Source: Dyella marensis
Lineage (GTDB): Bacteria; Pseudomonadota; Gammaproteobacteria; Xanthomonadales; Rhodanobacteraceae
Reading direction: 5' to 3'
NCBI RefSeq assembly: GCF_900112865.1
Contig: NZ_FONH01000001.1
Location: 372,001 to 436,000 of the forward strand
DNA: 64,000 bases
Below are positions 8,459 to 18,778 of this stretch, piece by piece (the first letter of the stretch is position 1; each line of letters starts with the position of its first letter). Under the pieces are notes generated by a model that saw only the letters and a list, made by a program, of their open reading frames with translations, was not told the origin of the DNA and did no database searches. Made by a program: the position numbers and the translations under genes.

Positions 8459-9753
8459 GCTTCCAGTCTCGTCTTGAACCAGTCCCTGCCCTGGTGCCAC
8501 CAGTAGCTCGCCTGCGCGGCCAGGTAGCCGGCGGGACGGTGCGCGCTGGCCAGGCCGTAGTCGGCGAACTGCTTCCAGCGCTGGTCGCGTTCGGCGATCG
8601 CCGCGGCGAGCAGCTCGCCCGCCGCGCAGGTCGGCGCCAGGCCGTGGCCGCCGAAGGCCTGCGCCCACCACAGTCCTTCGTCGCCGCCGCCGATCTGCGG
8701 CATCTGGTGGCGCGCATAACTCATCAGGCCGGACCAGGCATGGTCGATGCGCACGCCCTGCAGCGCCGGGAATACGCGCAGCAGGTCGCGCGTCAGCAGG
8801 CGGCGCACCGCCTGCGGCGAGCGGTTGCGGATGGAGATGCGGCCGCCCCACAGCAGGCGCGTATCCGGCAGCGGGCGGTAATAGTCGAAGGCGAAGCGCG
8901 TGTCGTAGATCGCGGCGCGCGTGTCCAGGCATGCGCGCAGCCGGTCGCCCAGCGGCTCGGTGGTCATCACATAGGTGGCGATCGGCAGGATGGCGCGGTC
9001 GATCGCGCGCCGCAGGCCGGCCAGGTAGCCGCCGCAGGCCAGCACCACGTGCTCGGCCAGCACCGTGCCCTGGTCGGTCTCCACGCGCCAGCGCAGGCCG
9101 TCGCGGCGCAGCTGCCAGGCGTCGGTGTGTTCGTGGATGCGCACGCCCTGCCCCGCGGCCGCGGCGGCCAGGCCGATGGCGAAGTTCAGCGGATGCAGGT
9201 GGAACGCGTTGCGCTCGTACAAGCCGTCGAAATAGCGCCTGGTATGCACGCGTTCGCGCAGCGCGTCCTGCGCCACCCACTCCCACTGCACGCCGTAGTG
9301 TTTTTCCAGCAGCGCCTGGCGCCGGCGCAGCACCGCCGGATCGCGGAACCAGTTGGCCCACAGCACGCCTTCGTCGACCAGATCGCAGGCGATGCCATAG
9401 CGCAGCACCTGCGCGCGGATGCGTTCGACCGCCGCGGTGGTGAGCCCGAACAGCGCGCGGGCGCGCTCCTCGCCGAGCTGATCCAGCAGGCTCTGCTCGC
9501 CCAGCGAGTAGCCGGCGAACACGAAGCCGCCGTTGCGGCCGGACGCGCCGAAGCCGACCTGCTCGCGCTCCAGCAGCACCACGTCGCGCACGCCGCGCTC
9601 GGCCAGTCCCAGCGCCGTATGCAGGCCGGCGAAACCGCCGCCGACGATGACCACCTTGGCCTCGGCCCGGCCGCGCAGCGCGGCATAGGGTTCGTAGGCG
9701 CTGGCGGTGGCGCGGTAATAGGAAGGGGCCGGTGGCTGCTTCATCGTTCCCAT
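8455..9753 (-). CDS. FAD-dependent oxidoreductase (DAO family, PuuB/OrdL-like)
   Basis: A protein of about 432 residues with a Rossmann FAD motif [21 protein letters not shown], a second FAD segment [10 protein letters not shown], and the C-terminal [19 protein letters not shown] of the D-amino-acid-oxidase fold. The wording resembles gamma-glutamylputrescine oxidoreductase and related amine oxidases; the substrate is not fixed. Starts at 9753 (MGTMKQPP) and 9744 (MKQPP) are both possible; only the second has a short GGGA upstream. The frame is open far upstream but overlaps pbpC there and is not coding. Confidence 0.82.
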   Translation of the reverse strand: MGTMKQPPAPSYYRATASAYEPYAALRGRAEAKVVIVGGGFAGLHTALGLAERGVRDVVLLEREQVGFGASGRNGGFVFAGYSLGEQSLLDQLGEERARALFGLTTAAVERIRAQVLRYGIACDLVDEGVLWANWFRDPAVLRRRQALLEKHYGVQWEWVAQDALRERVHTRRYFDGLYERNAFHLHPLNFAIGLAAAAAGQGVRIHEHTDAWQLRRDGLRWRVETDQGTVLAEHVVLACGGYLAGLRRAIDRAILPIATYVMTTEPLGDRLRACLDTRAAIYDTRFAFDYYRPLPDTRLLWGGRISIRNRSPQAVRRLLTRDLLRVFPALQGVRIDHAWSGLMSYARHQMPQIGGGDEGLWWAQAFGGHGLAPTCAAGELLAAAIAERDQRWKQFADYGLASAHRPAGYLAAQASYWWHQGRDWFKTRLEA

Positions 9754-9836
9754 CGGAGGCAGGCTGCGCGGTACAGGCCTGGCAGCATAGCGCAGCGTTG
9801 CGGCAGGCCCGGCGTGACCCTTGGCAGGGGCACACC

Positions 9837-12245
9837 TTATTCCACCAGGCTGACACCGAGCGGCCGCGTATCGCTCATGCCGCGGTCGTCGACCACGCGC
9901 ACCTCGTAGTTGCCCGCGGTCGGCGGCTGCCAGAACAGCGACTGCCCCGGCGCGCTGCTGCCGACATAGGCGTCGTTGACGAACCAGTACAGCGTGCGCG
10001 TGGCGGCGTCGCCGTTGGCGCTGAAGGCGATGCGATCCTCGTCGCGCCGCTTCAGCCGCAGCGCATAGATGCTGCCGCGCAGCGGCGAGGTGATGCCCGG
10101 CGGCTCGCCGACTGCCTCGCCGCCGTTGATGCAGGCCTCGTTGCGCGGCGGCGTGCGGCGCGGAATGCCGGCCTGGATGAACACCTGCTGCAGTTCGGAC
10201 GGCCAGAACTCGTACACCTCCAGGTGCGTGCGCTTGCCGTCGTAGGGCGGACAGGCCGGCTGGCCGGTGGCGTCGTCGATCACCACCGGACGGTGCACCT
10301 GGCTGACCCGGATCGGCGACTTGCCCGGGATGAACCAGGTGCTGCCCTTCTGCGGACACCACTGGTTGGGCAGCTCGCCGCTGGCCAGGCAGATCGATAC
10401 GCGCTTGAGGTTGGCCGGCATGTGCCGGATCGGCTCGGCCAGGCCCGGCTGCTCGGCGCGCAGCGCGTCGAGTATCTGGAAGAACAAGGGCGCGGCCGCC
10501 TCCACGCCGACGAAGGCCGGATTGCTGCTGCCGTCGAAATTGCCCACCCACACCACCAGCACGTAAGGGCCGAAGCTGCCGGCGGTCCAGGCGTCGCGGA
10601 AGCCCCACGAGGTGCCGGTCTTCCAATACACCGGCAGGCGGTTCGGCTGCGCGCCGGTGGTTTCGTCGGGACGCGGGTTCTGGCGCAGCATGTCCATCAC
10701 CATGAAGCTGGCTTCCTCGCTGAGCAGGCGCGTGCCCTGCTTGGCCAAGGGATCGCCCGCCGCCAGCCGCAGCGGTTTCAGTTCGCCGCGATTGGCCAGC
10801 ATCGCGTACAGGCCGGCCAGCTCCTGCATGGTCACTTCGCCGCCGCCCAGCACCAGGGCCAGGCCGTAGTGTTTTTCGCTGGCCAGGCGGCCGATGCCGG
10901 CGTCGCGCAGGAACTGGTAGAAGCTCGGGCTGCGCAGTTGCGAGGCCACCCACACCGCCGGGATGTTGCGGCTGCGCACCAGCGCCTCGGTCGCCGTCAC
11001 GGGACCGAGGAAATGCCCGTCGAAGTTCTCCGGCGTGTACGGGCCGAACGAAGTGGGCACGTCGCGCAGCACGGTCTGTGGATGCAGCACGCCCTGGTCG
11101 AAGCCAAGCGCATAGATAAAAGGCTTGAGCGTCGAGCCGGGCGAGCGCCTGGCCAGCGTGCCGTTGACCTGGCCGTGGATGGACGCGTCGCCGTAGCCGG
11201 CCGAGCCGATCATCGCCTTGATCGCCATGTCGCGCGTATCGACCAGGATCGCCGCCGCGTTGCGCACGCCGCGCGACTGGTTGCGCTCGATGTAACGGCC
11301 GACCTGGCGTTCCAGGTTGTGTTGCAGATCCAGGTCCAGCGTGGTGGCGACCCGACTGTCGGTGGCGCCGGCATCCAGCTGCCGCGCGGCGAGCAGCTGT
11401 TCCACCGCATGCGGCGCCTCGAACGGCAGGCGCGACAGCGAGCGCAGGTTGAGCGGCAGGGCGAACAGCGGCTTCAGCGCCGCATCGGCCGGGTGCCTGC
11501 CTACCCAGCGTGCATACAGGCGGTTGCGCGAATCGGCCAGCTGGCGGTTGATCACATCGAGCGCCGGCTGTTCCGTCTCGCCGGCGGCGCGCAGGCGGCG
11601 GGTCGGATCCTGCGGCACCACGGCGAGGGTCAGCGACTCCGGCAGGGTCAGTGCCGCGGGCGGCTTGTCGAAGTAGGCCAGGCTGGCCGCGCCGACGCCT
11701 TCGACGTTGCGCCCATACGGTGCGTAGTTGAGATAGGCCTCGAGGATCTCGTCCTTCGAATAGAACAGCTCCAGCTGCACGGCGCGGCCCAGCTGGCGCA
11801 GCTTGCCCAGCGGCGAGCGTGTGTTGAGCCGCCACAGCAGGCGCGCCAGCTGCATGGTGACGGTGGAGCCGCCCTGCGGATTGCCATGGCGCACGTAGGT
11901 GACCCAGGCGCCGCGCGCCAGGCCGTAGGGATTGAAGCCGGCGTGCAGGCGGAACCAGCGGTCCTCGTGCAGCAGCACGCCCTGCACCAGCTGGGGCGAG
12001 ATGTCCGCGAGCGGCACCCACAGGCGGTAGCGGTCGTCGCTGGCCAGGGTGAGGCGCAGCAGGCGGCCCTTGTCGTCGTACACCGCCGTCGACGAAGGCA
12101 GCCATTCGCGCAGGCGCGGATGCGGCCACAGGCGGCAGCCGGCCAGCACCGCGGCGACCAGCGCGGCGGCGACGAGCCAGTTCTGCCAGCGGAGGATCCA
12201 GCGGGTGAGGGCTTTGACGGCGGGATGGGCTAATAGAGCTTTCAT
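9837..12245 (-). CDS. pbpC: penicillin-binding protein 1C
   Basis: An 802-residue bifunctional murein synthase. One N-terminal membrane segment ([15 protein letters not shown]) is followed by the glycosyltransferase domain ([22 protein letters not shown]), the transpeptidase domain with SPGSTLKPF (S-x-x-K), RSRN (S-x-N) and KTGTS (K-T-G), and the C-terminal extension specific to PbpC. It lies downstream of the alpha-2-macroglobulin gene on the same strand, the arrangement known for yfhM-pbpC in E. coli; the pair is thought to link protease trapping with wall repair. Repeat C1 fills the 177-bp gap between them. Confidence 0.95.
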   Translation of the reverse strand: MKALLAHPAVKALTRWILRWQNWLVAAALVAAVLAGCRLWPHPRLREWLPSSTAVYDDKGRLLRLTLASDDRYRLWVPLADISPQLVQGVLLHEDRWFRLHAGFNPYGLARGAWVTYVRHGNPQGGSTVTMQLARLLWRLNTRSPLGKLRQLGRAVQLELFYSKDEILEAYLNYAPYGRNVEGVGAASLAYFDKPPAALTLPESLTLAVVPQDPTRRLRAAGETEQPALDVINRQLADSRNRLYARWVGRHPADAALKPLFALPLNLRSLSRLPFEAPHAVEQLLAARQLDAGATDSRVATTLDLDLQHNLERQVGRYIERNQSRGVRNAAAILVDTRDMAIKAMIGSAGYGDASIHGQVNGTLARRSPGSTLKPFIYALGFDQGVLHPQTVLRDVPTSFGPYTPENFDGHFLGPVTATEALVRSRNIPAVWVASQLRSPSFYQFLRDAGIGRLASEKHYGLALVLGGGEVTMQELAGLYAMLANRGELKPLRLAAGDPLAKQGTRLLSEEASFMVMDMLRQNPRPDETTGAQPNRLPVYWKTGTSWGFRDAWTAGSFGPYVLVVWVGNFDGSSNPAFVGVEAAAPLFFQILDALRAEQPGLAEPIRHMPANLKRVSICLASGELPNQWCPQKGSTWFIPGKSPIRVSQVHRPVVIDDATGQPACPPYDGKRTHLEVYEFWPSELQQVFIQAGIPRRTPPRNEACINGGEAVGEPPGITSPLRGSIYALRLKRRDEDRIAFSANGDAATRTLYWFVNDAYVGSSAPGQSLFWQPPTAGNYEVRVVDDRGMSDTRPLGVSLVE

Positions 12246-12298
12246 TGCGATCGAAGCTCTACGGAGCTTCGCTATTTCCTCGGTCTCCAAGCTGGAAC

Positions 12299-12410
12299 CC
12301 TTCTCCCTCCGGGAGAAGGTGCCGGCAGGCGGATGAGGGTACGGGCGGAGCGCAACGTACCGCTCCGCCCGTACCCTCACCCCAACCCCTCTCCCGATGG
12401 GAGAGGGGCT
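12299..12410. repeat. palindromic repeat family C, copy 1
   Basis: A composite element: a CCTTCTCCCTCCGGGAGAAGG hairpin, then GGATGAGGGTACGGGCGGAGCG, its complement CGCTCCGCCCGTACCCTCA, and a closing CCCCTCTCCCGATGGGAGAGGGG hairpin followed by T residues on the plus strand. Other copies are at 49302, 50142 (half) and 52170. Confidence 0.9.
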
Positions 12411-12422
12411 TTTTTCTCACGC

Positions 12423-15400
12423 TTACGGCTTGCGCACGGTCAACGTCGCACCGCCCGGCGAACGCGCCTGGATCTCGCGGTCGTACATCGACTCGCCATA
12501 CGCCGGCGGCACGATGAACTTGCCCGCGTTGGTGGCCTTGATGCGATACACGAACTCGCGCACGTCGGTGGTGGCGATGCCGTAGATCACCACGCGGTCC
12601 TCGCGGATGTCGGCGTACTCCGGCGTCCAGGTCGAGCTGGACAGGCCGACCGGCGAGCGCCATGCGCTGGCGGACACCTTGCTGTCGCCGCCCTGGTCGT
12701 TCTGCTCGCTGCCGTCCTCCTGGTGGTCGGTCACTTCCGGCGGCGGCTGGATCACCGCCTCGAAGCCGCCGGGCAGCAGGTCGACGATGGCGATATTGGA
12801 CACGTCGCGATCGCGGGTGGCGCGAATCTTCACGTGCACGTCGATCTCCTCGCCCACCTTCACCTCGCCCAGCGACTTGCCGCTGGTGTCGGTGTACTCG
12901 CGGATGATCTCCAGGCCGTCCTTCACCGCCTTGCCCGGCGCGTCGCGGTCGTAGCCGCCCTGGCTGGCCACGTACCAGGCCGATACGGAACCGCCGTTGA
13001 TGTAGCGCAGGCGCGTCGCCGCGGAGGTCCAGCTGCCGGCCTGCATCAGGTTGCCCTGCAGAGTGGCGATGGCCTTCACCGCGCCGTCGGCATGCACTTC
13101 GTCGATGCCGAGCTTGGCCGTGTCGCCGGCCGTGTCATTGGCATAGGCGTCCAGCGCCAGGATGGTCATCGACGAGGACAGCGTGTTGTACCAGCGGTGC
13201 GACAGCGCGTAGCCGATGTTCTCCCACACGCGCGGCGACAGGTTCCTGGCCCGCTCGGGGAAGTGCTTGCCCAGCACGTAGAGCACGCTGGAATCGCGGA
13301 TCAGCGCGTCGTAGTAGTAGCCATACACGTAGTTCTTGTCGCGGTCGTTGCGCTCAAGCAACTTCTGCGGGCCAGCGATCAGCTGCGCGGCCTGCTTGTC
13401 CTGCTTCAGCAGCTGGTAGGAGGCGGCCAGCCAGGCCGCGGCCAGGTCGTTCTTCCACTCGTCCGGATGCGCGTCCTGCAGGCGCTTCTGCACCGCCGCC
13501 AGGTCGTTGGTGGTGACGTTGCCCTGGCGGGTCAGCAGGTACACGGCGTAGGCGCGCTGGCGCAGCTTGTCCAGCGAATCCATGCCGTTGTCGCCGGCGA
13601 GCTGGCGCAGGTAATGGTTGCCCGCGTCGAACATGTCCTTCGGCACGCTCACGCCGCGGTCGCGCGCCTCGATCAGGAAGTTCATCGCGTAGGCCGACAC
13701 GAACGGCTCGGCATCGGGCGTGGCCGACCACAGGCCGAAGCCGCCCTGCCCGTTCTGGCGCGAGTGCAGCACGTCGAGGAAGTTGGACAGCGCTTCCTCG
13801 TTGCTGATCTTCTTCTCCTGCAGGGTCGGCTGCAGCACGTGGGCGAACACCGGCACCACCGGCCACTTCGGCAGCACCAGGCGCGGCATCGCCGAGCTGA
13901 TGATCTGCTCGCTGCAGTAGTTCTGGTAGTTGATCAGGTAACTGCTCAGGCCCTGCGCCAGCACCACCGGCAGCGACGAGATGGCGGTGTCGCGCGCGGC
14001 GTATTCGTCGTAGAGCTTGCGCAGGTCCGGCAGGTCCGCCTTGGCGCCGGCCTCGACGCGGCCGACGTCGACCTGAGTGCGGTAGGCCGAGGCCGGGCGC
14101 ACCGACAGGTCCACGCTTTGCCTGGCCGACTTGCCGCTGTAGCCGGCACTGAAAGTGAGGTTGCCGGAGCCGAGCTTGTCGGTGGCCTTGACGCGGAACA
14201 GCGCCACGCCTTCGCGCATCTCGCCCAGGCTCAGGTTCTGCGTCGCCTCGCCGAGCACCTGCAACTGCGGGCCGGTCTTCAGCGTCACCGCCACGGGCAC
14301 CGGCTTGCCGCCAAGGCCGGTGAGGTTATTCGCCACGCCCACGCTCACTTCGGCTTCGTCGCCCGGGGCCAGCGTGGTGGGCACGTTCGGCGACAGCACG
14401 AAGTCGCCGCGCACGGTGGTGGCGCCCTCGAAAGTGCCGACGCGATCCGGCGACACGCTCACCGCCATCACGCGCAGCTTGCCGTTGAAGTAATCCGGCA
14501 CCTGGTAGGTCAGTTCCTTCTCGCCGTCCACGTCGACGATGCCGGACCAGTACGCCACCGGCTTGTCGCGCTTGCGCTTGAACGGGTTGAGCTGGCGGCC
14601 GATCGCGCCGTCCGCGTCGCCGCCGGGGGCGGCCATGGTCATCAGTTTCTCGAAGTCCGGCAGGATCAGGTCGAGGATCTGCGAGGTGCCCACTTCCAGC
14701 ATGCGCTTGCGGAAGAAGAACTTCAGCGGATCGCCCAGCTTGTAGCGGGCCACCTGCAGGATGCCTTCGTCGACCGCGAACACCACCGCCTTGGTCGGCT
14801 GCGGCGAGCTGAGCTTGAAGGTGACCGTCTCGCCCGGCTTCACCAGCGCCGGCGCGTCGACCTTGAGGGCGTTGCGGCGCGCGTCGAGGTTCACCGAGAA
14901 CGGCACCACGCCGTAGCTCAGCGGGCTCATGAAGATCTCGTCCGAGGACGGATCGCGGATGTACTGCACGTTGATGTAGCCGTTGCCCTCGAAGTCCGCC
15001 GGCACGGTGATGTGCTGCACCGAGCTGGTGGTATCGGCATGGAACCAGGCGTGCGCATAGACCTTGTCGCGCTCGATGGTGATCAGGCCGCTGCCCGCGT
15101 ACGGCGCGCGCACGGCGATCTCCACCGCCTCGCCCGGGGCGTAGTCCTGCTTGCTCAGGCTCAGCTGCAGTTCGGCATTGCGGTCCAGCGAGCGCGACAC
15201 GTTGGCATCGCCGGCCACCGAGAAGTCCACGCGGTTGACCTCGACGCGGTCGCTGCCGCGCCGGATCACCAGGGCGAAGTTGCCCGGCTTGTCGGTCGGC
15301 AGCGCGTAGTCCATGCCCGCCGCCGGGATGGTCAGCGGCTTCTCGTTGACCGCGATTTCCTTGAGCTTGGACTGGTACTTGTAGACGCCCGAATCCTGCT

Positions 15401-18400
15401 TGGTCAGCACCGAGATGTAGCGGCGCTCGATCAGCTCGGCGCGCAGATCCTTAAGCTCCGTCGCCTTGGCGTGGCTGTCGATCGCCACCAGGCGCACGCT
15501 GCGTGTGGTGTTGCGGCTGACGTAGTCCAGGCTGTCCGCGGCGCGGTAGCCGACCAGCCAGTCGTTGCTGGAGACCAGGGTCTGCGCCGCGGCGGCGACG
15601 TTGCGGCCGCCTTCGGCCTCGTAGGCCTTGGCCAGGAAATACAGCTGGTAGGTGGCGTCGGCGTACTTCTTCAGGTCCAGGTCGAATTCGGCATGGCCCT
15701 TGTCGTCGGTCTCGCCGTCCTGCAGGGCTTCCTCGTAGCCCTCCTTGGCGCGGCGCACGTCGTAGAAGTGATAGCCCGGCCAGCTGCGGAACTCCGGCCA
15801 GGCCGGACGCAGGGTGAGCGAGGCTTCGACGCGGCGGTTCTCCGCCGGCGTGCCGAACAGGTTCTGCACGTCGACCAGGCCCTTGAGCTGGTCCGGCTTG
15901 ACCCAGCCTTCCGGCACCTGCTGCGACAGCTTGGCCTCGACCTTCATGCGGTCGGGCAGGAATTCCTTCACCTGCACGGTGGTGCTGCCGATCTGCGCGC
16001 CGGCCTTGCCGTCCTTGACGATGTACAGGTTGACGGTCCAGGTGCCGGTGGGCGCGGTTTCCGCCGGCGCGTAGGAGAGCTCGCCGAAGCCGCTGGCGTC
16101 CATGCTCAGCGGCAGCTGCTTCACCGAGACGCCGCGCGGATCGACGATCTCCGCCTGCAGCGGCACGCCGGCCACGCTGCGCGTCCAGCTGGCCGCGCGC
16201 ACGATCAGGCCGATGTGGAAGGTGTCGCCCGGGCGGTAGATGCCGCGATCGGAGAACAGATAACCGGACAGCTGGCCCTGGTTGGTGGCGTTGCGCTCGC
16301 CGCCGATGTCGAAGCGCGAGTAGTCCAGCTGGCGGTCGTAGCTGCCGATCGGCAGGAAGGAGAGGTCCTCACCCTTCCTGACCAGGTACATCACCGGGCG
16401 CTTCTCGCGCTCCAGGCCCTTGAGCGTGGGGAAATGCACCACGCCGTCGGCGCCGGTGCTCTCGCTGAAGAGAGTCTGCCCGTTCACCGCGAGCACGGAG
16501 ACGGTGGCGCCGCCGACCGGCTGGCCGTCGTGGATGGACTGCACGAACACGTCCTGGCTGCCGTCGACGGCGCGCTTGACCAGCAGGCCGAGATCGGTGA
16601 CCACGACCAGGCGGGTGTCGACCGGATCGGGCGTGTTGCTGGCGTCGCCTTCGTAGCCTTCGCCTTCGGATTCACCTTCGGATGCGGCGCCTTCGGATTC
16701 GGCGCCTTCGTTCGATGCGTCGGTGCTGCGCGGCGCGGCCTGCAGCCCCTGCTCCGCCGCCTTGGCGGCATCCGCCTGCTTCTTTTCGGCAGCCGCGTCG
16801 TAGGCCGCCAGATGCAGCAGGAACACGCCGCGCTTGCCGTCCTTCAGGTACTGCGCCAGATCGACGCCTTCATAGTGCGCCTTGCCCGGATCGCCCTTGG
16901 GGAAGCTGCGCTTCTGCTCGAAGCGGTCGACGATATGGTCTTCGCTGAAGGAATAGTTCAGCGACGGATGCGCGTAGTTGCCTTCGTTGAGGCTGACCAG
17001 GTGCTGCAGCTGGTCCGGCAGCACGCGGCCGACTTCCACCTTCATGCCCGGCAGGTTGCGCGACACCACCGAGATGCGCTTGCTGCCGCTCAGCGACAGC
17101 AGCGAGCCGTCGGCCATGAAGCGCAGCAGCTTGGGATAATCCGGCACGGTGAAGGCCTGCACCGCCGGCTTGCCGAGGATGTAGCCGCCGAACGACTTCA
17201 GGCCCTTCTCCACGCGCACATAGACGCGCTGGCCGGGCTCGGCGTGGAACTTGAAGCTCTGGCCGGCTTCGTACTCGTTCTCGGTCGGTACCAGTTCGAG
17301 CTTGAGCGGCTGCGCCTTGCGCAGCACGTCCTCGCCCACCTGCGAGACATCCCACGGATACGGCGATTCGTCATCGCCCTGCTCCACCTGCGGATTGCGC
17401 TTGGGCAGGATCCAGGCCTTGGTCAGGCCGCCCAGTTCGCTGTCGCGCACCGTGCCGCTGACGCCCAGCACCAGCACCTGCTCGGGCTCGTACTTGTCGT
17501 TGTCGACCAGGGTCGGCGAGATGTCATCGATGGTGAGGCTGTACAGGCCCGGCACCTTTACCTCGGTGTCGAGCTTGTCCTTGTAGGCGTCGCCGCCGCG
17601 CAGGCTGCGCACGCCCTTGTCGAGCGCGTACTTCACCGCGCCGTCGTCGCGCGGCAGCGCCAGCGGCTGCGAATGGATCCAGGCGTGCAGCTTGTACGGG
17701 TCGTAGGTGACAGTGTACTTCAGCGCGCTGTCGGAGCTGCCCTTCTGGGTGAGGGTGAGCGCGATGCGCTTCTCGAACTGCGCGGGGTCCACCGGATAGT
17801 TGAAGTCCACCGGTTGGATGGTCTTCTTGGCGGTGGCGTCCTGCGGGTCCTGGTAGAACTCGCCGCGGCCGAACTTCACGGTGAACGGCTCGGTGTCGAA
17901 GCTGAAATGGTCGTCGGCCATCAGCACGTGCGGCGCGAACGACTTGGGCACGTCGAAGCGCACCTCGAAGTGCTTGCCGACCGGCCAGTCCTCGGACGGC
18001 GCGAAGTGCAGCGTGCGGTCGTCCTGCCAGGTCCACTGCCCCTTCACCACCGGGTCCATCACCACACCCGTGGTGACCGGCTTGCCGACCAGCTCCAGCG
18101 GCGCGGCGGAGCGCGAGAACTGCACCACCAGCGGGTGGTAGCTGATGGTCTGCGCGGTGTAGTCGGTGATGCCCGGCTTGCTCACCTCGAAGGTGATCCG
18201 GGTCGGCTCGACCGGCCTGGGCCGGTTCTTGTACCACTGCCAGCCGAACCAGCCGCCCGCGGCGATCGCCACGGCGGCCAGCACGATGCCCGCCGAGTGC
18301 AGCGGCTTGCGCTTCACGAAGGAGCCCGTGGCGGGCACCCAGCCCGGCGCGGACCAGGACACGTTGCCGATCAGCGGCCGCAGCAGCAGCGCGATGACAT

Positions 18401-18458
18401 AGAGCAGGCCGCGTACCAGACGCAGGGGCAACGAGAGCAGAAACCGCAGCAAATCCAT
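12423..18458 (-). CDS. large alpha-2-macroglobulin family protein, membrane-anchored
   Basis: A 2011-residue protein. Start MDLLRFLLSLPLRL at 18458 is supported by AGGAAG eight bases upstream, better than the alternative 11 codons earlier. It begins with two hydrophobic segments (residues about 1-40 and 65-85, the second SAGIVLAAVAIAAGGWFGW) instead of the lipobox of E. coli YfhM, so it is probably anchored in the inner membrane with the bulk in the periplasm. The macroglobulin domains include FSDRGIYRPGDTFHIGLIVR (MG/bait region) and the thioester element YCSEQIIS, where C and Q of the CxEQ motif are intact. A stretch around residue 600 is rich in E, G and S. It probably traps proteases and works with the downstream PbpC. 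Confidence 0.93.
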   Translation of the reverse strand: MDLLRFLLSLPLRLVRGLLYVIALLLRPLIGNVSWSAPGWVPATGSFVKRKPLHSAGIVLAAVAIAAGGWFGWQWYKNRPRPVEPTRITFEVSKPGITDYTAQTISYHPLVVQFSRSAAPLELVGKPVTTGVVMDPVVKGQWTWQDDRTLHFAPSEDWPVGKHFEVRFDVPKSFAPHVLMADDHFSFDTEPFTVKFGRGEFYQDPQDATAKKTIQPVDFNYPVDPAQFEKRIALTLTQKGSSDSALKYTVTYDPYKLHAWIHSQPLALPRDDGAVKYALDKGVRSLRGGDAYKDKLDTEVKVPGLYSLTIDDISPTLVDNDKYEPEQVLVLGVSGTVRDSELGGLTKAWILPKRNPQVEQGDDESPYPWDVSQVGEDVLRKAQPLKLELVPTENEYEAGQSFKFHAEPGQRVYVRVEKGLKSFGGYILGKPAVQAFTVPDYPKLLRFMADGSLLSLSGSKRISVVSRNLPGMKVEVGRVLPDQLQHLVSLNEGNYAHPSLNYSFSEDHIVDRFEQKRSFPKGDPGKAHYEGVDLAQYLKDGKRGVFLLHLAAYDAAAEKKQADAAKAAEQGLQAAPRSTDASNEGAESEGAASEGESEGEGYEGDASNTPDPVDTRLVVVTDLGLLVKRAVDGSQDVFVQSIHDGQPVGGATVSVLAVNGQTLFSESTGADGVVHFPTLKGLEREKRPVMYLVRKGEDLSFLPIGSYDRQLDYSRFDIGGERNATNQGQLSGYLFSDRGIYRPGDTFHIGLIVRAASWTRSVAGVPLQAEIVDPRGVSVKQLPLSMDASGFGELSYAPAETAPTGTWTVNLYIVKDGKAGAQIGSTTVQVKEFLPDRMKVEAKLSQQVPEGWVKPDQLKGLVDVQNLFGTPAENRRVEASLTLRPAWPEFRSWPGYHFYDVRRAKEGYEEALQDGETDDKGHAEFDLDLKKYADATYQLYFLAKAYEAEGGRNVAAAAQTLVSSNDWLVGYRAADSLDYVSRNTTRSVRLVAIDSHAKATELKDLRAELIERRYISVLTKQDSGVYKYQSKLKEIAVNEKPLTIPAAGMDYALPTDKPGNFALVIRRGSDRVEVNRVDFSVAGDANVSRSLDRNAELQLSLSKQDYAPGEAVEIAVRAPYAGSGLITIERDKVYAHAWFHADTTSSVQHITVPADFEGNGYINVQYIRDPSSDEIFMSPLSYGVVPFSVNLDARRNALKVDAPALVKPGETVTFKLSSPQPTKAVVFAVDEGILQVARYKLGDPLKFFFRKRMLEVGTSQILDLILPDFEKLMTMAAPGGDADGAIGRQLNPFKRKRDKPVAYWSGIVDVDGEKELTYQVPDYFNGKLRVMAVSVSPDRVGTFEGATTVRGDFVLSPNVPTTLAPGDEAEVSVGVANNLTGLGGKPVPVAVTLKTGPQLQVLGEATQNLSLGEMREGVALFRVKATDKLGSGNLTFSAGYSGKSARQSVDLSVRPASAYRTQVDVGRVEAGAKADLPDLRKLYDEYAARDTAISSLPVVLAQGLSSYLINYQNYCSEQIISSAMPRLVLPKWPVVPVFAHVLQPTLQEKKISNEEALSNFLDVLHSRQNGQGGFGLWSATPDAEPFVSAYAMNFLIEARDRGVSVPKDMFDAGNHYLRQLAGDNGMDSLDKLRQRAYAVYLLTRQGNVTTNDLAAVQKRLQDAHPDEWKNDLAAAWLAASYQLLKQDKQAAQLIAGPQKLLERNDRDKNYVYGYYYDALIRDSSVLYVLGKHFPERARNLSPRVWENIGYALSHRWYNTLSSSMTILALDAYANDTAGDTAKLGIDEVHADGAVKAIATLQGNLMQAGSWTSAATRLRYINGGSVSAWYVASQGGYDRDAPGKAVKDGLEIIREYTDTSGKSLGEVKVGEEIDVHVKIRATRDRDVSNIAIVDLLPGGFEAVIQPPPEVTDHQEDGSEQNDQGGDSKVSASAWRSPVGLSSSTWTPEYADIREDRVVIYGIATTDVREFVYRIKATNAGKFIVPPAYGESMYDREIQARSPGGATLTVRKP

Positions 18459-18675
18459 AATGCTTCCTGGCAATTCATCCGATGAAGACACAAGACGGCG
18501 CTAGGCCGGACTCGGGCCAAATCCCGCATGCGACGACGCCGCCCCACGGATGTGGAACAGCGCGATCGAGAGGTTTTCCCCTTGCTGCATCCTGCCTGCG
18601 ATTCCTGGCGGAATGCGGGAGGGATTGTGGCATGGCGCCGGTGGGATTTGGGCGGCCGGATGCCTGCTGTTTCGC
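18459..18675. other. intergenic region upstream of the alpha-2-macroglobulin gene
   Basis: About 217 bp without a coding feature. It must contain the promoter for the macroglobulin-pbpC unit, but I see no convincing sigma-70 hexamers, and no known RNA motif. Repeat A3 follows. Confidence 0.5.
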
Positions 18676-18770
18676 CGGCGTAGGTTGGGGTGAGCCGAAG
18701 GCGAACCCCAACGAACCTTCCCCTGGTCGCCATGTTGGGGTTCGCCTTCGGCTCACCCCAACCTACGCCG
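18676..18770. repeat. palindromic repeat family A, copy 3
   Basis: The most symmetrical copy: CGGCGTAGGTTGGGGTGAGC and the complementary right arm ending CCTACGCCG, with an inner GGCGAACCCCAAC/GTTGGGGTTCGCC pair. It lies between galU and the macroglobulin gene. Confidence 0.92.
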
Positions 18771-18778
18771 CTGCTGCC

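Noticed and set aside
8455-12129. Continuous minus frame joining the FAD oxidoreductase with 800 upstream codons
   Set aside because: Upstream of 9753 the frame overlaps pbpC in another phase and shows no homologous motif; it is not a fusion protein.
12333-18485. Very long open frame on the plus strand opposite the macroglobulin gene
   Set aside because: It is the codon-position shadow of a GC-rich gene: the product is a low-complexity mixture of R, H, A, V and Q without domains, while the minus frame has clear family motifs.
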